From NCBI GenBank assembly GCA_963995525.1, contig OZ023214.1, forward strand, positions 11,470,428-11,534,427: a DNA stretch of 64,000 bases, given 5' to 3'. Source of the stretch: Escarpia spicata. Its lineage: Eukaryota > Annelida > Polychaeta > Sabellida > Siboglinidae. Both the position numbers and the translations under genes were made by a program. The notes beneath the pieces were generated by a model. The model was not told the origin of the DNA. It searched no databases and was given only the letters and a program-made list of their open reading frames with translations. How positions within the stretch are numbered: the stretch's first letter is position 1; every line of letters begins with the position of its first letter. Shown in pieces: positions 31,001 through 43,000 of this stretch.

Positions 31001-34000
31001 CTGCTGCTGGCTGTGTTCTACCACTGCCCTACACTGCTGTTGGCTGTGTTCTACCACTGCCCTACACTGCTGCTGGCTGTGTTCTGTCATTGCCCTACAC
31101 TGCTGCTGGCTGTGTTCTGTCATTGCCCTACACTGCTGCTGGCTGTGTTCTACCACTGCCTTACACTGCTGTTGGCTGTGTTCTACCACTGTCCTACACT
31201 GCTATTGGCTGTGTTCTACCACTGCCCTACACTGCTGTTGGATGTGTTCTACCACTGCCCTACACTGCTGCTGGCTGTGTTCTGTCACTGCCCTACACTG
31301 CTGCTGGCTGTGTTCTGTCACTGCCCTACACTGCTGTTGGCTGTGTTCTACCACTGTCCTACACTGCTGTTGGCTGTGTTCTACCACTGCCCTATACTGC
31401 TGTTGGCTGTGTTCTACCACTGTCCTACACTGCTGCTGGCTGTGTTCTACCACTGTCCTACACTGCTGCTGGCTGTGTTCTACCACTGCCCTACACTGCT
31501 GTTGGCTGTGTTCTACCACTGCCCTACTCTGCTGTTGGCTGTGTTCTACCACTGCCCTACACTGCTGTTGGCTGTGTTCTACCACTGCCCTATACTGCTC
31601 TTGGCTTTATTCTACCACTGTCCTACTCTGCTGTTGGCTGTGTTCTACCACTGCCCTACACTGCTATTGGCTGTGTTCTACCACTGCCCTACACTGCTGT
31701 TGGCTGTGTTCTACCACTGTCCTACTCTGCTGTTGGCTGTGTTCTACTACTGTCCTACACTGCTATTGGCTGTGTTCTACCACTGCCCTACACTGCTGTT
31801 GACTGTGTTCTACCACTGCTCTACACTGCTGTTGGCTTTATTCTACCACTGCCCTACACTGCTGTTGGCTGTGTTCTACCACTGCCCTACACTGCTCTTG
31901 GCTGTATTCTACCACTGTCCTACTCTGCTGTTGGCTGTGTTCTACCACTGCCCTACACTGCTGTTGACTGTGTTCTACCACTGCCCTACACTGCTGTTGG
32001 CTGTGTTCTACCACTGCCCTACACTGCTGCTGGCTGTGTTCTGTCATTGCCCTACACTGCTGCTGGCTGTGTTCTGTCATTGCCCTACACTGCTGCTGGC
32101 TGTGTTCTGTCATTGCCCTACACTGCTGCTGGCTGTGTTCTACCACTGCCCTACACTGCTGCTGACTGTGTTCTACTAACCCTGCCCTACCTCAGTGTAG
32201 ACTATCATGGTGATCCAGTAGACAGTGTCTGGTCTCGGCACAGACAGCATGGCCCAGAGGAAGACAGAGATGGGGAAGGGTAGAGAGAGGACACTGGCAT
32301 TGAGCAAGGGATTGAGGATCATGACAAAGTAGCAGAGGAATTCTGACAGTGAGAGCAGTGCATCCTTGATGGCAGCAGTGAACCGCAGCAGACGAGGAGG
32401 ATCCTCCCGCTGTCTGTAACAGATGGTTGCCATACCTGTACATATCTAATTTAGGGATCATCGCAGAACGTCGATGTCCGATATCAGGCCAAATTACTAT
32501 CATTTGCGGGAGGGGGGGTTACAGGCAGTTTTGTCTGGCGTCGGACATAAATATTTTACGCTTCGGCCAATATTTTATGCTGAGGCCAGATGAAAGTAAT
32601 TTTGTGTGATATTGAACATTGATGTTCTGAAATGATTTCTTTTCACTTTTGGTCTAAGTTATAGGAAATACATACATGGATCATATCTGTTGAAGTCTTG
32701 AAACATATTACTACCACTTATTGGAATACTTTTGTAGTTTGAACCCACAGACTCAGTCTTAGAAGCAGCAGTCCTCATACTGATTTAAAGTATGTCATAT
32801 TGGCCTTGCCCTGGTATCCTATTATATCCTATTGGGAGGGATGAAGCTTTCTTTGACTATCCAGGCATGTGCAAGCATTAGCAAAAATGTGAATCGATAC
32901 CTCACTGATGCAAATTAGTCTTGCGATAATTATACAATTCCTGATCTGATGACAGTTTGTGTTCATGTTTAACATTCGCATTCAGCATTTATATGCATTC
33001 AGCAGCAAGATAACTTAGTTGAAAATAAACAACTTATGGTGCCCTGTGGCAATCTAGCCTGTTCTGGATATTTTACACATCTGAGCACCAAAATAGGCAT
33101 TTTAAAATGTGACATTTTGCATTCATAAAGCCAAATTAAAAGGGCCATGCACTCGGCAATTGTGCAGCATAATTTCACAAAAGTAAATTCTTGTAAGAAA
33201 TAACGCAGCAACGACACGACAGATGTCCCACAAGGCTCTGTCCTTGGACCACTGCTCTTTTCATTGTATGTCCAACCTATCGGTGACATTATTCGAGCCT
33301 GTGGACTATTCTTCCACCACTATGCTGATGACTTGTACAGATCTACTCACATTTCGACCTCAATCTTTCTGCTTTAACAGCTGCAGTTCAGCAAATGGAG
33401 GATTGTTTGGATGAAATAAAGAACTGGATGGCATGGAATTCTATGTGCATGAACGATGGCAAGACACAGTATCTTCCGATTGTACCCAAGTCTGTGGATG
33501 CAATTGTTGATGACACTGTGATTCGCGTTGGTGGTTCTACAATTACAGCTTCAAGATGTGTTCAAAGTCTCGGTGTCTTCATTAACAGGCACATAGATAT
33601 GAAAAAGCAAGTGTCGCAAACTGTCAGTGCATGGTCATTCTACCTCTGCCACATTAATCAGATTTGCAGTTTTCTACCCAAACCAACAAAGGAATACGTA
33701 GTCAATACCATCATCACATCGCGGATTGACTACTGCAACGCACTCTTGTACCTGCGTTGTCCACATAGTGACAGCACCATGCCCCTGTTACGCGAACTTC
33801 ATTGGCTGCCTGTTGCATGCAGAGTGAATTACAAGATACTGGTACTCATGTACAAAGCCATGCACAATGATGCGCCCGTGTACCTGTGTGAACTCGTGCA
33901 CCCATATCAATCAGCAAGAGCACTGCGCTCTGCGAGCAGTAACGTGTTGGAAGTGAAGCGCATTTGTATCTAGGCTGGGGAGGGCTCATTCGCCGTAGCT

Positions 34001-37000
34001 GCTGCGTCCCTATGGAACACTTTACCAAGTGTTGCTTAAACCTGTGACACTCTCGCCTGCTTCAAATGTCGTCTGAAGACATATTTCTTTTGTATTTCAT
34101 ATTAGTGTTATTCTAGATGAGCACTGCCCTCTACTAAAACCAATTTTAATTATTTATCGTATTGATGATGATTTGACATTATTCTTCACGTAAACTATTT
34201 TATATCAAATGTTTTACTAAATTATTTATTATTATTAATCATACATACATATATATTTATTTATTATTATTATTTTTATATAATTATTGTGCTAGATTGA
34301 TTATTAATAATATTATATAATTCTGATGAATAACTGCTAATATATCTATTTATTTACTACTTTATTTAGAAATTATACATTATTCAATATGTATGCATTT
34401 ATTTATTTTATTCTTTACTACTCATATTTATTTTAAATTAATATACATATTTATTGCAATTCTACCATTGTTATGTATTTAATATGTTGTGCGCCATAAT
34501 AATAAGTGCCACGAACAATACTGGAAGTGGTGCTATACCAAATAAAATATATTATTATTATTAATCAGATTCAAGATTTTGATAAATGTTACTAAGGCTA
34601 ATGAATGAAATCTTAGGTCTACCGGATGACACAAAGCCGAGATTCAACTATACAACTTCTTCAAGTAGTTGTGATGACCAGCATAATTTTCTAGAAGTAC
34701 TTAACTAATATACAATTGTTTCCCAGCGGATTAAAAAATTTAGCTGATGCATTTTATTTGAGCACACTCAAATGGACATAATACAATAGTATATATAAAA
34801 CATATAATAGAACCTATGACAAATTAAAAATAATGTAGTTCATTTATACCATCTTCTTGTAATATTACGAAACAATTGCAAGGAAAACTTGTCTCATTCC
34901 CATCATCATAAAATAACATTTCTATTTTTAGCAACAACTTTCACCATCAACATTGCTAAACATTACAGGTGATACTTTTTATATTTATTACAAAATTTTA
35001 TTAATGGCTCAGAAATTATAAATTGTTTATAATTATAATCTGTGTAGTTCAACATTTACAGATCACATTGTGCTTTTTGCCATAAATCCTCCAGATGTTC
35101 ACGAAACAGAACAGCTGTCTGTTTATGTCTAAATTTAAGTCATTACTTTGTGTTTTTCCTAAAGAGTTGTTCTTGGCAGACAATTATTCGGACAAATATA
35201 TTTCAAGACTGACTTGTCGAGCGAACAAATTAATTTGCTGCTTATTTCTATCACTGTAATGTTTACATAAATTTTGTCAGCATTTAATCCAAATCAAACC
35301 GGTTACAACTGTTGAACAAGTAATTAAGAAGTAGCAACAGCCAATCAGATAGAATCTCATATTTAATTGTGCTGTCTATGCAGTGATTTTAAAAAAAAGT
35401 TTCACTTCAAGAGTTCCAACTATTCCTTCAGCAGGTGTGTGCATGCATGCTTAGATGGATGTGTGCGTGTGTGCATGATTACAACAAACCTATAGCGTTT
35501 TATCTCCACAATGGCTGCCTTATGATGGCTGAAAAGTAACAAAAAGCCAAATTAAATGCATTGAAGAATTTCATGGAAATAAAATTACAAAAGTTTGAAA
35601 TAAATTAATGTGAATTATAAAATCCGGTGTACTAATATCTTATCAGTCATATCACTTGCATGCTTTTTTGAATTGACCAACAATGTTTTATAAATTTAGA
35701 AGAAAAACAGCAACTGTAGAGGAATATTTTAACAATTTTATAAACAGGTACATTTTAGGCAACCATCTACTACCATCTCTCAGGTTAATGCAAATTAGCA
35801 ACTGTTGACTTTCAACGCTACATAAAGAAATTAATCAGTTCTGCTGATCTAATTATGGCATGGTGTGACTCATGCACCATGTCACAATCTGAGCCCCATT
35901 AAGGGTGGTCATCGCCATGTAGGTTTCTACTGTAACATTACTTTGTAGTGATGAGTTGCAAGAAATTCCAGATCTCCACAATTATCAGGAAAATATTATT
36001 TGTGTAAAATTTGTGAAATTATCTGACAATGTAGGAATGCTGGATAACTTGCGATTGAGGCTGGTGCAAAGGCAGCTATGCAATGCCTACAGTGGTATCA
36101 CGTGTGGCAGAAAGTAATGCAACATCTCCAGAAGAAACAGTGGCTATTTCAGGAAAGCATTGTCGACTATTTAGCAGAAATGGGAACTCCTCTTTAGGAA
36201 GGCAAACTACTCACCCATTAGCCTTCACCGACTGGTCACAAGGCTGAACTATCCATGGCAGTGCTCGCATCTACGAGAAATCAACAACTTGGTTTCAAGG
36301 GTAGTTACTCAAAATTAGAGCAGACCATTTAGTCAGAACTGGTTCATTAAAACAACTGGCAGGTTTCTGATGTTTATATGTACTAACTTAAGGAGTCTCA
36401 CATCTTTCATTATGTTGTTTGTGTATTTATTTACTTAAAAACAATCATTGAAAGATACGAAAAATAAGAAACAGATTATTAAAGTTGGAAGAATAAACAA
36501 AATGCCAAAGTAATAAGTTTAACTTCTTTGTTGTGATCAGGAGAAACTTTGATTTCACCTTCAATTTCTGTTTTTCGACTCTCTTTTCCTGATCGAGAAT
36601 GACTGCCACTTTCCGATAGTCTGTGACGATGAGGTCGAGTCGGGCTGTGATGGCATCAATCAGTCGCAGCCAGAGCTCCCAGAGAACACGTAGATGGGAC
36701 CAGGCAGTGCCTGTACAACAGCAACCTCAGTCCCCATCCAATCTTCTATATTCTTACAACCAGAGCTCCACAGAACATGTAGATGAGACCAGGCAGTGCC
36801 TGTCCAACAGCTACCTCAGTCCCCATCCAATCTTCTACATTCTCACAACCAGAGCTCCACAGAACATGTAGGTGAGACCAGGCAGTGCCTGTACAACAGC
36901 AACCTCAGTCCCCATCCAATCTTCTACATTCTCACAACCAGAGCTCCACAGAACATGTAGGTGAGACCAGGCAGTGCCTGTCCAACAGCTACCTCAGTCC

Positions 37001-40000
37001 CCATCCAATCTTCTACATTCTCACAACCAGAGCTCCACAGAACATGTAAGTGAGACCAGGCAACCTCAGTCCCCATCCAATCTTCTACATTCTCACAGCC
37101 AGAGCTCCACAGAACATGTAAGTGAGACCAGGCAACCTCAGTCCCCATCCAATCTTCTACATTCTCACAACCAGAGCTCCACAGAACATGTAGGTGAGAC
37201 CAGGCAACCTCAGTCCCCATCCAATCTTCTACATTCTCACAACCAGAGCTCCACAGAACATGTAAGTGAGACCAGGCAACCTCAGTCCCCATCCAATCTT
37301 TCACTACGTTCTCAAATGAATAACTATTAAATCGAGGTTTTCTCTTCCGTTACCCGGAATCAGTCACGGTGGTAATTATTAGCCAAACGTTGCTGAATCA
37401 GGGGTACACAGTTCCAATTTGCAGTCAAAAGTACAGGAACCATTCAACATCAAAGAGATTTGCGGGTAGGGATGCCTACCTCGATCTACAATAGGTGCCA
37501 ATAATGATTGGTTACAAGTTGAATGTTCTGTTTCCAATGTGAACATTCTGCGGGTGCAACATTCAAATTGTGAACAACGTTTTGGGTTTATTAAATGCAA
37601 TTTGATGGGCAGTGTAACTTGAACATCAAGGACAATATATTATATCCAACAGCCATGACCAAAAAAAAATTAATTTCAGGTTTAGGGTGGCATCGATGAT
37701 AGCTAGCAACCATTTTTGCTCATAGATGGAGTGTCTTGTCCCATACGTAGCACTGATTTTATACTACTCAATGCTATGTCGTTGCAGTTTGTTTATCGAT
37801 AGTTCTTGTTTTACCTTTCTGAATATTTCTATGATGGTTTCTGCAAACAGCCACTCACTCTTCTTTTGTTTCCATATCCTTCTTGATAAGCTGATTTGGA
37901 GCCATATCTGTGCGTATTTGCGTGCCGCATCTTGTGCATTTATGGGCTGTCAGATGCACAATACCATCACACATCAACAACTTACTCTCAACACTATCAA
38001 TTAATAATCAGTGGACAAAACTAACTACCATTAACTAACATTGGGTAACATTTCCTTGGCTAACACTTATTACCGTAATTTTCCATTTAACAATTTTGCA
38101 ACTCAATACTGCCTTTGCTGTGGCATGTCATGTTTATTTAGTTATTTCCTTATTTAGCAATTCTACACTATTTTAATGCTGTATTTGTTTTAAATAATTG
38201 TTATTATTACCAGTATTTTAAATACATATATTTATTGATTGTGCAATTTTACACTATTTTATGTATTTTAATATGTTGTGAAGCACTGCAAACAATTTTG
38301 GATCTGGCACCATACTGAATAAAATATATCTTTCTTAGTAAAAATATTACATTCTACAATGCAGTATATGATATGTTATGACAACATGATCGTAATTGTT
38401 ACATATAAGGCATGAAACAATAATTTCTGGAGGTGGAGACAGCAGTCCGAGAGAACTGATGGAAAAAGGAAAACCGACATCGAGGGTGAGTATCGTGGCT
38501 TGCCTCGCTGAGGACTACAAAGTGGAAAGCAACAATGAATGATGTACCTCTTTGTTTCGTCTCATAATGGCAAGTGTCTCTTCAGCACCCATCTGCATGT
38601 AGAGGTTCATCAGCTGCAAAAAAGGAAAACTCGTGATTAGTGCAACTGTTAGTACTCGTACTGGGTAGCTGGGGTTGACAATTAAATAATATTGTTACCA
38701 ATGTTTGCTTGTCATAACATGTCTGTGAATTATGCATTTTGTGTGAAATTAACGTTTGGGGGCTGGCATGCTTTCTGAGATTATGAAATTAATGTAATAA
38801 TGAGGAGCAGGGAGCATTGCCTTTGTGTTAAGGTAAGTTCTAAATGCTTGTCTCAGGCTGCATTAACTAGATATAACTAACAAAAAGTACTGTCTTAGTA
38901 GCATTTATACACATATAAAGGGAAGCAGTCTGTTTTTCTAGCCGGAATTAGCCAGCGTAGCAATTTGTAACAGAAAGTCTGCTGAACTGGCTGTGTTGAA
39001 CAAGCTTATTTTGAAACTGGATGTTTTGTTTACAATTTGAACAAGTCACATGTGGAAATTTTCAAATGGTGAACACATCAAAAGAAGAGTTTTTATCATC
39101 TTCTATAGAACTGTTTTGAGTCTCGAAGTTTTTAACTGATAGACTTACGTCAAATTATTTTCATATCATTCATCAGGTGGACACATGACATAAGCGCAGA
39201 CCAGCCCCATTTAATAAAGTTGTTCAAATGCTATAAAGAACTTTAAAGAGACCTGTAGTGGAGCAAGGGTTTTTTGGTCTTTCTCTTGCATCTTTTCCCT
39301 GACAATGTCATCATCTAGTTCTTCATCCTCCTCAAACATGTAGTAGTCACCAGACCGGATCACTGCACACAACAGTCACTGTCAAACATGTAGTAGTCAC
39401 CAGACCGGATCACTGCACACAACAGTCACTGTCAAACATCTAGGAGTCACCAGACCGGATCACTGCTCACAACAGTCACTGTCAAACATGTAGTAGTCAC
39501 CAGACCGGATCACTGCACACAACAGTCACTGTCAAACATGTAGTAGTCACCAGACCGGATCACTGCACACAACAGTCACTGTCAAACATGTAGTAGTCAC
39601 CAGACCGGATCACTGCACACAACAGTCACTGTCAAACATCTAGTAGTCACCAGACCGGATCACTGCACACAACAGTCACTGTCAAACATGTAGTAGTCAC
39701 CAGACCGGTTCACTGCACACAACAGTCACTGTCAAACATGTAGTAGTCACCAGACCGGATCACTGCACACAACAGTCACTGTCAAACATGTAGTAGTCAC
39801 CAGACCGGATCACTGCACACAACAGTCACTGTCAAACATGTAGTAGTCACCAGACCGGTTCACTGCACACAACAGTCACTGTCAAACATGTAGTAGTCAC
39901 CAGACCGGATCACTGCACACAACAGTCCCTGTCAAACATGTAGTAGTCACCAGACCGGATCACTGCACACAACAGTCACTGTCAAACATGTAGTAGTCAC

Positions 40001-43000
40001 CAGACCGGATCACTGCACACAACAGTCACTGTCAAACATGTAGTAGTCACCAGACCGGATCACTGCACGCAACAGTCACTGTCAAACATGTAGTAGTCAC
40101 CAGACCGGTTCACTGCACACAACAGTCACTGTCAAACATGTAGTAGTCACCAGACCGGATCACTGCACACAACAGTCACTGTCAAACATGTAGTAGTCAC
40201 CAGACCGGATCACTGCACACAACAGTCACTGTAAAACATGTAGTAGTCACCAGACCGGATCACTGCACACAACAGTCACTGTCAAACATGTAGTAGTCAC
40301 CAGACCGGTTCACTGCACACAACAGTCACTGTCAAACATGTAGTAGTCACCAGACCGGGTCACTGCACACAACAGTCACTGTCAAACATGTAGTATTCAC
40401 CAGACCGGTTCACTGCACACAACAGTCACTGTCAAACATGTAGTAGTCACCAGACCGGATCACTGCACACAACAGTCACTGTCAAACATGTAGTAGTCAC
40501 CAGACCGGATCACTGCACACAACAGTCACTGTCAAACATGTAGTAGTCACCAGACCGGATCACTGCACACAACAGTCACTGTCAAACATGTAGTAGTCAC
40601 CAGACCGGATCACTGCACACAACAGTCACTGTCAAACATGTAGTAGTCACCAGACCGGATCACTGCACACAACAGTCACTGTCAAACATGTAGTAGTCAC
40701 CAGACCGGATCACTGCACACAACAGTCACTGTCAAACATGTAGTAGTCACCAGACCGGATCACTGCACACAACAGTCCCTGTCAAACATGTAGTAGTCAC
40801 CAGACCGGTTCACTGCACACAACAGTCACTGTCAAACATGTAGTAGTCACCAGACCGGATCACTGCACACAACAGTCACTGTCAAACATGTAGTAGTCAC
40901 CAGACCAGATCACTGCACACAACAGTCACTGTCAAACATGTAGTAGTCACCAGACCGGATCACTGCACACAACAGTCCCTGTCAAACATGTAGTAGTCAC
41001 CAGACCGGATCACTGCACACAACAGTCACTGTCAAACATGTAGTAGTCACCAGACCGGATCACTGCACACAACAGTCACTGTCAAACATGTAGTAGTCAC
41101 CAGACCAGATCACTGCACACAACAGTCACTGTCAAACATGTAGTAGTCACCAGACCAGATCACTGCACACAACAGTCACTGTCAAACATGTAGTAGTCAC
41201 CAGACCGGATCACTGCACACAACAGTCACTGTCAAACATGTAGTAGTCACCAGACCGGTTCACTGCACACAACAGTCACTGTCAAACATGTAGTAGTCAC
41301 CAGACCGGATCACTGCACACAACAGTCACTGTCAAACATGTAGTAGTCACCAGACCGGATCACTGCACACAACAGTCACTGTCAAACATGTAGTAGTCAC
41401 CAGACCGGTTCACTGCACACAACAGTCACTGTCAAACATGTAGTAGTCACCAGACCGGATCACTGCACACAACAGTCACTGTCAAACATGTAGTAGTCAC
41501 CAGACCGGTTCACTGCACACAACAGTCACTGTCAAACATGTAGTAGTCACCAGACCGGATCACTGCACACAACAGTCCCTGTCAAACATGTAGTAGTCAC
41601 CAGACTGGATCAGTGCACACAACAGTCCCTGTCATGACGTGCAATAAATCAATCTACCTGCATAACTGCACATAGCAAATAAGACTGGACCCTGTCGCTT
41701 TGCACAAAATGATGTGCAAAATAAACTAGTTCGTAGGCTCCTGGTCCTGCTGTACACCTTGTCAATTTTGAATCACAATGTTCACATGGTATTTCCTGGA
41801 TTGGGATACCGTCATAGGCACGCGGGTGGACACATGCACACATGCATACACACACAGACACATGCACACACACCAACTGTACAGCCATTTCTTAGAAATT
41901 TGGTATACATACTATTTCAAATTGTAGTTTTGCAAGCTGCAAGGATCAAGCTGGAATTGACTGAGGCTCTGACAAATTAACACAGATAATCGGACAATGC
42001 CACAGACCACATCCAACAACAGGTGCCACTGCACTGCCAAGTAGATGACAGCGGAATGCATATAACAAAAATAAAATTTCATATTTATTTCACTCTTAAT
42101 GATTCTATTTAGCTAAATGTTGCTGTTTCAAACCCTCAATGTTGTGTGTACATTATCGATCTATGCAGTCAATTGTCATGCAGCTTTGAAATAACTAAAT
42201 TTTTAACACAATGACCATAAGTTATGACATAACAAATACTAGTGCTGCCATATGTAATAGACGTTGACAAATGAAAATAAGTCCTGCCTTTGTAGTGGTC
42301 ACTGGATACAAAGGCAGCCCTCTGACGAGTGTGTTCCTGCTTCGTTTTGATGCGCTGCATCTTTGACTTGATCTCAAGCAATACTTGCTTCTCCTCAAAC
42401 TTACGCTGCTCCACATGCTGCAGCAGGTTCACATTGATCAAGTCACCACCTCTGTAAAATGTTGTAAGCCACCGTAACATGCCATAAACCAGTGTAACAC
42501 GTTGTAAACCACTGTAACGTGTCGTAAACTGCTGTAACATGTTGTAGTAACAATGGAACACGTTGTAAACAAATGTGACATGTTATAAGGAAGTAAGTGT
42601 AACATGTTGTACACCACTATAACATGTCATAAACTATTGTAACATGTCGTGAACCAATGTAGCATGTCGTAAGCCACCATAACAGGTTGTAAGTCACTGC
42701 AATGTGTCGTAAACCACTGTAACATGTTGTATCACATTGTAAATATGTAACATGTCGTAAACCAATTTAACGTGTCATAAACCAATTTAACATGTTATAA
42801 ACCACAGTAAGGTATAAACAAAACAATGTAACATGTTGTAAACCAATATAACATGTTGTAGAAACAATGTAACATGTCATAAACCAAAGTAACATGTCAA
42901 GTGTGTTGTAAATCAATGTAACATGTCATAGAAACAATCTTGCAAGCTAGAATAAATGTACCCTGCAATAGAACTAATGTACCATACCACAGAATGATTA

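Noticed and set aside
30815..32283. Plus-strand frames of 454 and 397 codons and minus-strand shadows
   Set aside because: Products of the 33-bp tandem unit, which has no stops and a length divisible by three.
39363..41635. CRISPR array (regular ~50-bp repeats)
   Set aside because: There are no unique spacers: the whole unit is repeated head to tail, in an animal intron. The same applies to the other arrays.
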